Of a stretch of DNA of 64,000 nt, positions 36,647 through 44,223 are shown piece by piece. A model generated the notes under the pieces. It did no database searches. It was not told where the DNA came from and saw nothing but the letters and a program-made list of their open reading frames with translations. The position numbers were made by a program, and so were the translations under genes. Each line of letters opens with the position of its first letter. Position 1 is the stretch's first letter. Origin of the DNA: SG8-40 sp963792855 (GTDB lineage Bacteria; Pseudomonadota; Gammaproteobacteria; Burkholderiales; Eutrophovitaceae); the NCBI GenBank assembly GCA_963792855.1, contig CAWBXZ010000005.1:689405-753404 (forward strand). Direction: 5' to 3'.

Positions 36647-36682
36647 CTAGGGCCTGTTAACACATAGGTGTTAACTGTCCTG
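36647..36682 (+). repeat. 36-bp hairpin repeat, copy 2
   Basis: It starts CTAGGGCCTGTTAACACA, the same layout as 9497-9532. The centre GTTAACAC-ATAG-GTGTTAAC is a perfect palindrome apart from its loop. It lies between the divergent amidohydrolase and TauD-like genes, so it may affect both promoters. Confidence 0.7.
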
Positions 36683-36772
36683 GTTTGCCGGCCGGGTGTT
36701 TTGGCTGCCCGGGAACGTGCCCCCGGAACGAAGCAGCGCGAACCATTCACGACCAACAGCGGGAGAATGGCC

Positions 36773-37699
36773 ATGAGCAGCAGCGGCAACGTGATCGAGA
36801 ACATGCCTGGCGGCAGCAAGGCCGCCAGCCGGAACAGGCCGGTTGCTGGCGGGCACATCGAGATCCAGCCCCTGAGCGCGGCGCTGGGCGCGGAAATCAT
36901 CGGACTGGATCTGAACGGCCCGGTTGGCGAGGCCGCGATCGCCGCTGTCCGTTCGGCTTTCCTTGCGCATCATTTGCTGTGCTTTCGCGGCGAGGCACTC
37001 GCGCCTGCCGATTTTTCCCGCGTTGCGCGCGTTTTCGGAGAACCGCAACTGCAGTTGTACCGCAGTCAGCGCGTCGAAGAAGTGCCCGAGGTGTCGATGC
37101 TGGAGAGCACCTACAAGTCGGCCGAAGACAAACCGGACGATCTTGCGCTGGTGCGCCTGTCGGGCTGGCACACGGATGATTCCTATTTCGCGCAACCGGC
37201 CAAGGCGACGATGCTGCAGGTCCTGTCGCAGCCGTCGAGTGGCGGTGAAACGCGGTTTTGCAATACACGCCGGGCGTACGAGGACCTCGACGACGAAATG
37301 AAACAGCGTCTGGACGGGCTGCAGGCGGTGCACAGTTACGATACCGTGCGCGCGCCGGGGCGGGCGCCGGAGCGCAGTGCGGTCGAGAAACAGGAAACGC
37401 CGGACGTCGTTCATCCGCTGCTGCGCACGCACGAGGATACCGGCAGGAAAGCGATCTACTTCAATCCCAACCGGACCGATCACATTGTCGGCATGGACAG
37501 AAAAAGCAGCGATGAACTGCTCGATTGGCTGTACACGCATATCACGCAACCGAAGTATCGCTATGACCACGCGTGGCGCCCGGGTGACATCCTGTTGTGG
37601 GACAACCGGTGCCTGATCCACTCGGTCAATACCGATTTCCCGGTTGGCGAGAAACGTTTGCACCAGCGCATCCTGCTCAAGGGCGGCCGCCCGGTCTGA
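36773..37699 (+). CDS. TauD/TfdA-family Fe(II)/2-oxoglutarate dioxygenase
   Basis: 308 residues from the ATG at 36773, chosen because GGGAG lies 8 bases before it; an ATG two codons earlier is too close. Metal ligands are His133 and Asp135 (GWHTDDSYF) and His283 (RCLIHSVNTDF). The 2-oxoglutarate arginine is near the C-terminus (LHQRILLKG). Family members hydroxylate or cleave sulphonates, aryloxyacids and similar compounds. Its neighbour is a putative transporter 81 bases downstream on the same strand. Confidence 0.88.
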   Translation: MSSSGNVIENMPGGSKAASRNRPVAGGHIEIQPLSAALGAEIIGLDLNGPVGEAAIAAVRSAFLAHHLLCFRGEALAPADFSRVARVFGEPQLQLYRSQRVEEVPEVSMLESTYKSAEDKPDDLALVRLSGWHTDDSYFAQPAKATMLQVLSQPSSGGETRFCNTRRAYEDLDDEMKQRLDGLQAVHSYDTVRAPGRAPERSAVEKQETPDVVHPLLRTHEDTGRKAIYFNPNRTDHIVGMDRKSSDELLDWLYTHITQPKYRYDHAWRPGDILLWDNRCLIHSVNTDFPVGEKRLHQRILLKGGRPV

Positions 37700-37780
37700 A
37701 GCGCACCCGTCCCGTTTGCTTCCTCGCAGCGAGCACAGTCTGATGCGCCCGGTCAGCGTGTATCCGTCCCGTACGTTTGA

Positions 37781-39094
37781 ATGAGCCAGCCGGTTACCCA
37801 GGCGACTGTCCCGTCCGGTTTCTGGCAATACCTTCGTTCGATGGGGCCCGGGCTGGTCGTTGCGCTGACCTGGCTCGGCGCGGGGGATCTGGTCGACTCG
37901 GCGGTAGCCGGCGGTCATTACGGCTACAGCCTGATGTGGGCGATGGTCATCGCCCTGTTCGTGCGTTTCGCCTTCGTTTCCATTATCGCCAAGTACCATC
38001 TTTGCAATCAGCACGGCGAAAGCGTGATGGCCGGTCTGAGGCGCCTGCATCCGTGGCTGCCGTGGTTCGTCGGCCTGGTCGGGCTCGTGTTCGTGCACTT
38101 CTACGGTTCGTACATGATCAAGGGCACGGGCGAAGCCTCGGTCCGGTTGCTCGGTTTTCTGCCGGCGTGGGCCTGGTCGGTTTTCTGGGTAGGCGTGGCC
38201 GCGTTATTCCTGTTTCGCGGTGCGTATCGGCATGTCGAGATCATCTTCTATGTCTTTCTCATCATGCTCAGCGTCTCGATGATCGGTGTCGCACTATGGA
38301 GCGGCCCCGACCCGGTGGCGGCGGCCAAAGGCGTGCTGCTGTTCGACGTTCCCGAACAGAGCGGACAGTTCGGCGCCTTGCTGGTCATCGTATCGCTCAT
38401 CGGCGCCGTCGGCGGATCGATTTCGAATCTGCTGTATCCGTATTTCATGCAGCAAAAAGGCTGGGCCGGGCCGAAGTTCAGGCGATTGCAGCACTACGAC
38501 CTTGCTTTCGGTACCGCGGTGCTGGTGGTGCTGAATCTGTCGGTCTGGACCATTGGTGCCGAAGTGCTCAACCCGCTCGGGATTACCCTGACCGACCTCG
38601 ACGATCTCGCGGGTTTGCTGACGCTGACACTCGGCGCGCTTGGCGGACCGGTGTTCTACCTCGGAGTATTCGCGGCGCTGTTCAGTTCAGCCATCGGAAA
38701 CGCAACCGGTTACGGATTGCTTTGCGTCGATGTCGTCAACGTCTCCCGCTCGCCGGGGTCGACCGGCCGTAGCGCGGTCAATCAGTCGACCGTTTACAGG
38801 TGGGTTGTTGCCTGGGGGCTTTTCTCACCGCTGATCTGGAGTTTCCCGGGCATGCCCGGTTTCATTGCACTGACGATCATCGTCAATGCGGCCGGTGTGC
38901 TGGTATTGCCGGTGCTGTGCGGAAGCCTCTGGGTCATCACCGCGCGCCGGGCGTTTATCGGCGACGCTTATCGAAACAGGGTGGCGGAAAACAGTTTGAT
39001 GGCCGGATTATTCGTGCTCTCGATCTGGGGTGCCTGGCAGTCGTTCAACGCGTTCTCGGCGCTGCTGACCGGCGAGCCTCCGGCGGCGGGTTAG
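37781..39094 (+). CDS. Nramp-superfamily transporter lacking canonical metal-binding motifs
   Basis: 437 residues, eleven or so membrane helices. The helix-1 region reads MGPGLVVALTWLGAGDLVDS, in place of the DPGN motif of Nramp metal transporters. Helix 6 has NLLYPYFMQQKG where manganese/iron transporters carry MPH. Absence of both motifs argues against classical Mn2+/Fe2+ transport and for another cation or organic substrate. With the upstream dioxygenase it may form a two-gene uptake and oxidation unit (inference). Confidence 0.8.
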   Translation: MSQPVTQATVPSGFWQYLRSMGPGLVVALTWLGAGDLVDSAVAGGHYGYSLMWAMVIALFVRFAFVSIIAKYHLCNQHGESVMAGLRRLHPWLPWFVGLVGLVFVHFYGSYMIKGTGEASVRLLGFLPAWAWSVFWVGVAALFLFRGAYRHVEIIFYVFLIMLSVSMIGVALWSGPDPVAAAKGVLLFDVPEQSGQFGALLVIVSLIGAVGGSISNLLYPYFMQQKGWAGPKFRRLQHYDLAFGTAVLVVLNLSVWTIGAEVLNPLGITLTDLDDLAGLLTLTLGALGGPVFYLGVFAALFSSAIGNATGYGLLCVDVVNVSRSPGSTGRSAVNQSTVYRWVVAWGLFSPLIWSFPGMPGFIALTIIVNAAGVLVLPVLCGSLWVITARRAFIGDAYRNRVAENSLMAGLFVLSIWGAWQSFNAFSALLTGEPPAAG

Positions 39095-39138
39095 CGGCCG
39101 CCGGACACCGAAAAGGTCTGTAACGGCAGCACGCTCAA

Positions 39139-39221
39139 GCGCGCTGGGCGCCACTCAGGCCCGCGCGCTGGGGCGCCAATCAGGCCCGCGTGCTGGGGCG
39201 TCACTCAGGCCCGCGCGCTGG
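39139..39221. repeat. Tandem 24-25-bp repeats at the 3' end of the GST gene
   Basis: Three units of the form GCGCGCTGGGGCGCCA followed by (A/C)TCAGGCCC, the first one base shorter in its G-run, plus a partial fourth. The GST stop codon (39205) lies in the third unit, so the last residues (SARA) are repeat-encoded. Confidence 0.8.
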
Positions 39222-39828
39222 CACGCGACGTGACCGAGGCGAACCAGTGCGAGAGATGGGTTTGTTCCTCGGGTATGCGCACCTTGCACGCCTTTGCCAC
39301 GATCAGCGCGCATTGCAGGATGATATCGGCGATGGTGTAGCGCCCGGCAACGAGGAAGTCGCGTTCTTCGGCCGCGCGGTTTCCAAGTTCATCATCCAGC
39401 CAGGCCATGCGCGCCATCAGTTTCTCCCGCGCCAGTTCGCCGTACGCCGCGACCTGCGTGATGCGCCCCACCCAGAACGGATGCAGATTCGAGAACACGT
39501 CCATTACCGGGATGCCGAATTCGAGTTCGGCGCGCCGCGCCCACATCTCGATTTGTGCGGTTTCCAGCGGTGTCGTCCCGAACATGTTCGGTTCCGGATG
39601 TTGCGACTCGATGTACCTGCAGATGGCAACGGACTCGGTGAGGATGGTCCCGTCGTCGAGTTCCAGCGCCGGCAGCTTTCCCAACGGATTAACCGCCAGG
39701 AATTCCGGCGTCGCATTCTCGTTTCTTGCGACATCGATTTCCTGCAGGGGAATGTCTACACCTTTCTCTGCCAGAAAAATGCGTACGCGCCGCGGGTTCA
39801 TCCCGGCGTTCAGGTTGTACAGTTTCAT
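39205..39828 (-). CDS. Glutathione S-transferase
   Basis: 207 residues. The N-terminal thioredoxin-like domain shows MKLYNLNAGMNPRRVRIFLA with the conserved NPLGKLPALELDDGTILTES (cis-Pro and the ESxAI glutathione-binding region). The C-terminal helical domain includes FLVAGRYTIADIILQCAL, the N-capping motif. It conjugates or isomerises electrophiles with glutathione. It is the third gene of a minus-strand set with the YCII-like and SDR genes (spacing 39 and 49 bases), which points to xenobiotic metabolism. Confidence 0.9.
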   Translation of the reverse strand: MKLYNLNAGMNPRRVRIFLAEKGVDIPLQEIDVARNENATPEFLAVNPLGKLPALELDDGTILTESVAICRYIESQHPEPNMFGTTPLETAQIEMWARRAELEFGIPVMDVFSNLHPFWVGRITQVAAYGELAREKLMARMAWLDDELGNRAAEERDFLVAGRYTIADIILQCALIVAKACKVRIPEEQTHLSHWFASVTSRASARA

Positions 39829-39867
39829 CTTGTGTCTCGCCGATGTTCGCCGGTTCCGCCGGCGGCG

Positions 39868-40155
39868 CTATTTCACGTGGGCGACAATGCCGCGATAGGG
39901 TTTCGTGCCGTAGAACTCGGCGTGGAGCAGGCCGGCCTTGGCCAGCGGCAATTCGCCGAACAGGCGTTCGGCATGAGCGACGTCATCGCATTCGAACACG
40001 ACGATGGCGCCCTTGCCGTCAGCCCGGCTGTAGATTTCCCTGACATACTCGTCCCGGTACATCCGAAGCGCCTGATTCGCTTCTTCTTCGAGGTAGGGTG
40101 CGAATTCCTCCGGTTTGGCGCTTTCCTTCCGGGTCGCAACGACGATGACTTTCAT
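39868..40155 (-). CDS. YCII/muconolactone-isomerase-like small protein
   Basis: 95 residues from the ATG at 40155, with AGGAGCC upstream. The sequence (MKVIVVATRKESAKPEEFAP ... GKGAIVVFECDDVAHAERLF ... GLLHAEFYGTKPYRG) fits the ferredoxin-like alpha/beta-barrel dimer of muconolactone-isomerase or YCII proteins. Enzymatic role is uncertain. It lies in an operon between an SDR and a GST. Confidence 0.65.
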   Translation of the reverse strand: MKVIVVATRKESAKPEEFAPYLEEEANQALRMYRDEYVREIYSRADGKGAIVVFECDDVAHAERLFGELPLAKAGLLHAEFYGTKPYRGIVAHVK

Positions 40156-40204
40156 TTCCAGGCTCCTCTGTGCGGGTAACGTGACGGGATAAATGCTGCA
40201 GAAG

Positions 40205-40909
40205 TTACCATTTTTCGTGATACGGGCGCACCTCGACATTGAATGACCACGCAGACGGATCCTGATGCGCGACGTGGTACATCGTATCCGCGATCGCGGA
40301 CGGTTTCGCGAAAAAGTCATCGGGCTTGTCCGGGAACATGCGCGGCCGTGTCGACGGCGTGTCGATCGCGGCGTCGATGGTGATGTAGGCGACGTGAACC
40401 CCCTTCGGGCCAAGATCGCGCGCGATGGCTTCGGCCAGTATGCGTTGCGCCGCCTTGGTCGGCGCGAACATGCAAAAGCTGGGTTTGCCGCGCCAGGCCG
40501 ATGTGTTGCCCGTCACCAGGATCGCGCCCTTGCCTTGTTTCACCATGTGCGGTGCAACGCACTGGGTCAGAACCATCAGCGCCGTCGTGTTGACGCGAAA
40601 CAATTCTTCGAAACGCACCGGATCGGCGTCGAGAATGGTCGCGAACGCGCCTTGCGCGGCATTGTGGACCGCGACGGCGACCGGCCCCATTTCCTGATGC
40701 ACCTTGCTGACGGTGTGACGTAACAGGTCGAGATCACCGATATCGCAACCATAGCCCCTGGAGCCGGGTATTTCTTTCTCGAGCCGTTTGAGGCGTTCTT
40801 CGGTACGCGCAAGCATGGCGACGCGATAACCGTCTCGGGCGAAACGCCGGGCAATGGCGGCGCCGGTGCCGTCGCCGGCGCCGGTAATAAGGCATACGGG
40901 ATCAGTCAT
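40205..40909 (-). CDS. SDR-family oxidoreductase with Phe replacing the catalytic Tyr
   Basis: 234 residues. The cofactor motif is TGAGDGTG, the NNAG position reads HNAAQG, and the catalytic region reads FCMFAPTKAAQRILAEAIAR. The usual YxxxK is FxxxK (Phe-Ala-Pro-Thr-Lys), so the normal proton-donating tyrosine is absent. The C-terminal part (AYITIDAAIDTPSTRPRMF) is otherwise family-like. It is the first gene of the minus-strand set with YCII-like and GST genes and divergent from tetR. Reduced or altered catalysis is inferred. Confidence 0.82.
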   Translation of the reverse strand: MTDPVCLITGAGDGTGAAIARRFARDGYRVAMLARTEERLKRLEKEIPGSRGYGCDIGDLDLLRHTVSKVHQEMGPVAVAVHNAAQGAFATILDADPVRFEELFRVNTTALMVLTQCVAPHMVKQGKGAILVTGNTSAWRGKPSFCMFAPTKAAQRILAEAIARDLGPKGVHVAYITIDAAIDTPSTRPRMFPDKPDDFFAKPSAIADTMYHVAHQDPSAWSFNVEVRPYHEKW

Positions 40910-41004
40910 TTCTGCCGCCGGTCATGTTCATCTCCAGTCGTTTCCATTTTCGAATTTGTGAACAAGGGGCACCCTGTCACTTGTCTCGTTTGCCAAATTA
41001 TATG

Positions 41005-41015
41005 ATGATTATCAT
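41005..41015. promoter_or_regulatory. Candidate TetR operator
   Basis: ATGATTATCAT, a palindrome with an odd central base, sits in an AT-rich patch (TTATATGATGATTATCATGT) in the 140-bp divergent region. It is 35 bases before the tetR ATG and about 95 before the SDR start. TetR regulators commonly bind such sites in their own divergent promoter. Confidence 0.45.
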
Positions 41016-41049
41016 GTAAACCAGCAATGCGGCAGGAATCAATCGTTAA

Positions 41050-41691
41050 ATGAGACGTCCGAGAGTCGAGGTTGCCCGCACGCGTGAACGCATCGTCGCG
41101 GGCGCCAGCGCAATGTTTCGCGAGCGCGGGCTGGCGGGCGTGAGCGTCGCCGACGTGATGGCGAACGCCGGGCTGACGCACGGCGGCTTTTACGCCCATT
41201 TCGCCTCGCGCGAGGAACTGGTCGCGGAGGCGATACGGTTTGCGCTGCTGCAATCGGCACAACGTATTTACCTGAGCGCGCTCAAGGCGGGGGACACGCC
41301 CGGTTATTCGAAACTGATTCAGCGCTATCTGACGGTCGAGCATCGCGACCACCCCGAGACCGGTTGTGCGATTGCCTCGCTGGGTTCGGAGATCACACAC
41401 AGCGGCGGCATTTCGTCCGAGGTGTTCTCTCGGGGGTTTTGTGAGTTGATCGATCTTCTGGCGCAATTGTCGCCGGAACGGACCCGCAAGGCGCGCAAGG
41501 CGCATGTGTTGTCGGTTATGAGTGCGCTCTCCGGGGCGCTGGTCCTTGCCAGGACGGTAACCGATGCAGAGGCATCCGGGGAAATTCTCGATTCGGTACG
41601 CAGTACGCTGCTGGCGGATGAAAAACGTCGGCAACTCGAACTGAAACGAAGGAGCGACCGGGCCGGAACGAAGGAAGCCCCGGTCGAATGA
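41050..41691 (+). CDS. TetR-family transcriptional regulator
   Basis: 213 residues. The N-terminal helix-turn-helix (RERIVAGASAMFRERGLAGV; VADVMANAGLTHGGFYAHFA) and helix 4 (SREELVAEAIRFAL) are typical of the AcrR/NemR-like branch, followed by an all-helical ligand domain with one Cys (GCAIASLGSEI). It is divergent from the SDR/YCII/GST set and 55 bases upstream of the isomerase-hydratase-dehalogenase genes, so it is the probable repressor of both. Confidence 0.9.
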   Translation: MRRPRVEVARTRERIVAGASAMFRERGLAGVSVADVMANAGLTHGGFYAHFASREELVAEAIRFALLQSAQRIYLSALKAGDTPGYSKLIQRYLTVEHRDHPETGCAIASLGSEITHSGGISSEVFSRGFCELIDLLAQLSPERTRKARKAHVLSVMSALSGALVLARTVTDAEASGEILDSVRSTLLADEKRRQLELKRRSDRAGTKEAPVE

Positions 41692-41746
41692 GACCGGTAA
41701 CTGATATTCAAATGGAGAAAGCATGCAACGCGCAGGAGGTGAAGGC

Positions 41747-42349
41747 ATGAGGAAAGAGGTGGAGTTCCTGTTCGATTTCGGAAGTCCGACGGCCTATCTG
41801 GCCTATACACAGCTGCCGAGAATCGCGGCCGAACGCGGCGCCCGGATTCTGTGGCAGCCGATCCTGCTGGGCGGTGTGCACAAGGCCAGCGGCAATGCAA
41901 GCCCCATCGCGGTGCCTGCGAAAGGGCGCTGGATGTTCAAGGACATCACGCGCTGGGCTGCGCGCTATGGCGTTCCGTTCAGGATGAATCCGGACTTTCC
42001 GATCAACACGGTGGCGCTGATGCGCGGTGCCGTTGCAATGCAAATGAAAATGCCCGATGACTTCATGACCTATGTCGATGCAATATTCAAGGCGATGTGG
42101 GCCGAGCCGAGAAACCTGGGCGAGCCTGCCGAAGTCGGCGCTGTTCTGAAGAACGCGGGACTGGATGCGGAACGCATCTTCGCGCTGGTCGGGGAGCAGG
42201 AAATCAAGGACAAGCTCAAGGCCAACTCGGATGACGCGGTCGCGCGTGGCGTGTTCGGGGCGCCGACATTTTTTGTCGGCGAACAGATGTTTTTCGGCCA
42301 GGACCGCCTCGACTTCGTGGCCGAAGCGCTCGAAACGAAACCAGCATAA
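41747..42349 (+). CDS. 2-hydroxychromene-2-carboxylate isomerase / DsbA-like (kappa GST fold)
   Basis: 200 residues from the ATG at 41747, preceded by AGGAGGTGAAGGC; a start at 41723 is less well placed. The motif FDFGSPTAYLAY has Ser where DsbA has CxxC, as in NahD-type isomerases. The rest shows RWAARYGVPFRMNPDFPINT and the cis-Pro region GVFGAPTFFVGEQMFFGQDR. These glutathione-dependent isomerases act in aromatic and naphthalene breakdown. It is followed by an enoyl-CoA hydratase. Confidence 0.87.
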   Translation: MRKEVEFLFDFGSPTAYLAYTQLPRIAAERGARILWQPILLGGVHKASGNASPIAVPAKGRWMFKDITRWAARYGVPFRMNPDFPINTVALMRGAVAMQMKMPDDFMTYVDAIFKAMWAEPRNLGEPAEVGAVLKNAGLDAERIFALVGEQEIKDKLKANSDDAVARGVFGAPTFFVGEQMFFGQDRLDFVAEALETKPA

Positions 42350-42380
42350 ACAGACCGAAGTTATCGGGGAGGAAGAGAAT

Positions 42381-43172
42381 ATGGCTTACGAAGTGATGGG
42401 TTTCGAGATGCGCGATAACGTCGCGTGGGTGACTTTCAACCGGCCGGACGCGCTCAATGCGATCAATGCCCAGGCGACCCATGAGTTCTACGACATCGTG
42501 AATCGCATCAGCAGCGATCATTCGGTGCGCTGCGTGGTGCTGACCGGATCGGGCGACCGCGCATTCTGCGCTGGCGGCGACGTCGCCGAATTCCAGGTAA
42601 AGGGCGATGGCGTCGAAGCGCTGGTGCGGGAGATGACCGGCGTGCTGCACGTGGGTATCTCGCGCCTGGCGTGGTTGCCGGCGCCGGTGATTGCGGCGGT
42701 CAATGGCGTTGCTGCCGGTGCCGGTCTCAGTTTCGCTGCCTGCTGCGATCTGGCGATCGCCGCCGACACGGCGAAGTTCACCAGTGCCTATACCCACATC
42801 GGGCTGACGCCGGACGGAAGCTCCACGTTTTTCCTGACGCGATTGCTGGGCCGCCGGCGGGTGATGGAGATGTACATGACCAACCGGGTGCTGTCGGCAC
42901 AGGAAGCGCTGGACTGGGGACTGGTGAACCGCGTCGTGCCGGCCGCCGATCTGATGGACGAGGTGACCAAACTCGCGACGCAACTCGCCAACGGACCGAC
43001 CCGCGCCTATGCGGGCGTGAAAAAACTGGTCATGATGTCGCCCAACGACACGCTTGAATCGCAGATGGAGCGCGAGACGCGGGTGATCGCCGAGATGAGC
43101 CAGACGAAGGATGCGCGCGAAGGCATCAACGCCTTTGTCGCGAAACGCAAACCAACGTTTACCGGCGAGTAA
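42381..43172 (+). CDS. Enoyl-CoA hydratase/isomerase
   Basis: 263 residues, the usual crotonase length, with GGGGAGGAAGAG before the ATG. Motifs are VTFNRPDALNAINAQ, the oxyanion-hole loops GDRAFCAGGDVAEF and NGVAAGAGLSFAACCDLAIA, and GLTPDGSSTFFLTRLLGRR. The acidic residue in TPDG is like that of PaaG-type isomerases rather than the two-Glu hydratases. It acts on an acyl-CoA in a beta-oxidation-type route. It lies between the isomerase and dehalogenase genes. Confidence 0.9.
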   Translation: MAYEVMGFEMRDNVAWVTFNRPDALNAINAQATHEFYDIVNRISSDHSVRCVVLTGSGDRAFCAGGDVAEFQVKGDGVEALVREMTGVLHVGISRLAWLPAPVIAAVNGVAAGAGLSFAACCDLAIAADTAKFTSAYTHIGLTPDGSSTFFLTRLLGRRRVMEMYMTNRVLSAQEALDWGLVNRVVPAADLMDEVTKLATQLANGPTRAYAGVKKLVMMSPNDTLESQMERETRVIAEMSQTKDAREGINAFVAKRKPTFTGE

Positions 43173-43205
43173 AGGCCGCTAACGACAGACAGGACGGGGG
43201 GTGAC

Positions 43206-44093
43206 ATGGCAATTTCGGCAAAACCGTACGCGGAAAAAAAATTCGCCGAAATCAATGGCAGCCGCATGGCCTATATCGACGAAGGCGAGGGCGATGCCAT
43301 CGTGTTCCAACACGGCAATCCGACCTCATCGTATCTGTGGCGCAACATCATGCCGCATTGCGAAGGCCTTGGCCGCCTGATTGCCTGCGATCTTATCGGT
43401 ATGGGGGATTCCGACAAGCTGAGCCCGTCCGGGCGCGACCGGTACAGCTATACCGAGCAGCGAGAGTTTCTTTATGCGTTGTGGGACAAACTCGACCTTG
43501 GCGACAACGTCATATTCGTGATCCACGACTGGGGTTCGGCGCTTGGTTTCGAATGGGCCAGCCGGCATCGCGACCGCGTGCAGGGTATCGCTTACATGGA
43601 AGGCATCGTCACGCCGCTGACCTGGGACGACTGGCCGGAGAACGCGCGCCGCGTATTCCAGGGATTTCGTTCGGAGTCGGGCGAGGAGATGGTGCTGAAC
43701 AAGAACGTGTTTGTCGAAGGTGTGCTGCCCAGTGCGGTCATGCGCGGACTGACCGAAGCGGAAATGGCGGTATACCGCAAGCCGTTTGCAGAACCAGGCG
43801 AAGATCGCCGGCCGACGCTCTCGTGGCCGCGCCAGATCCCGATCGAAGGACGGCCGGGCGATGTGGTCAAGATTGTCGAGGCGTACTCGCGCTGGCTGGC
43901 GCGCAGTGACGTGCCCAAGCTGTTCGTCAATGCCGATCCCGGATCGATACTGGTTGGCCGTCAACGCGAAATATGCCGCGCGTGGCCGAACCAGACGGAA
44001 GTCACCGTCAAGGGGACGCATTTCATCCAGGAAGACAGTCCGGATGAGATTGGCACTGCCGTCGCTGATTTTGTCCGGCGTATCCGCGGTTAG
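43206..44093 (+). CDS. dhaA: Haloalkane dehalogenase, LinB/DhaA type
   Basis: 295 residues. All five residues of HLD-II enzymes are at the expected positions: Asn38 (HGNPTSSYLW), nucleophile Asp108 and halide-binding Trp109 (VIHDWGSALGFEW), catalytic acid Glu132 (AYMEGIVTPL) and His272 (GTHFIQEDSPDEIG). It hydrolyses carbon-halogen bonds to alcohol plus halide. A GGGGGGT tract precedes the ATG. It ends the tetR-linked plus-strand set. Halogenated or lipid-like substrates are possible; the true one is unknown. Confidence 0.94.
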   Translation: MAISAKPYAEKKFAEINGSRMAYIDEGEGDAIVFQHGNPTSSYLWRNIMPHCEGLGRLIACDLIGMGDSDKLSPSGRDRYSYTEQREFLYALWDKLDLGDNVIFVIHDWGSALGFEWASRHRDRVQGIAYMEGIVTPLTWDDWPENARRVFQGFRSESGEEMVLNKNVFVEGVLPSAVMRGLTEAEMAVYRKPFAEPGEDRRPTLSWPRQIPIEGRPGDVVKIVEAYSRWLARSDVPKLFVNADPGSILVGRQREICRAWPNQTEVTVKGTHFIQEDSPDEIGTAVADFVRRIRG

Positions 44094-44223
44094 TATCCGA
44101 AATGCGGCAATTAGTTGTGTATGGAATGACCATTCCGTCAAACCGAGTGATCGTGCGCGCGACAGCGACCGTCGTCGCCGCAAGCCGACCCGCCCGATCT
44201 GTTAATTGCTCGTCTCGCGTTGT

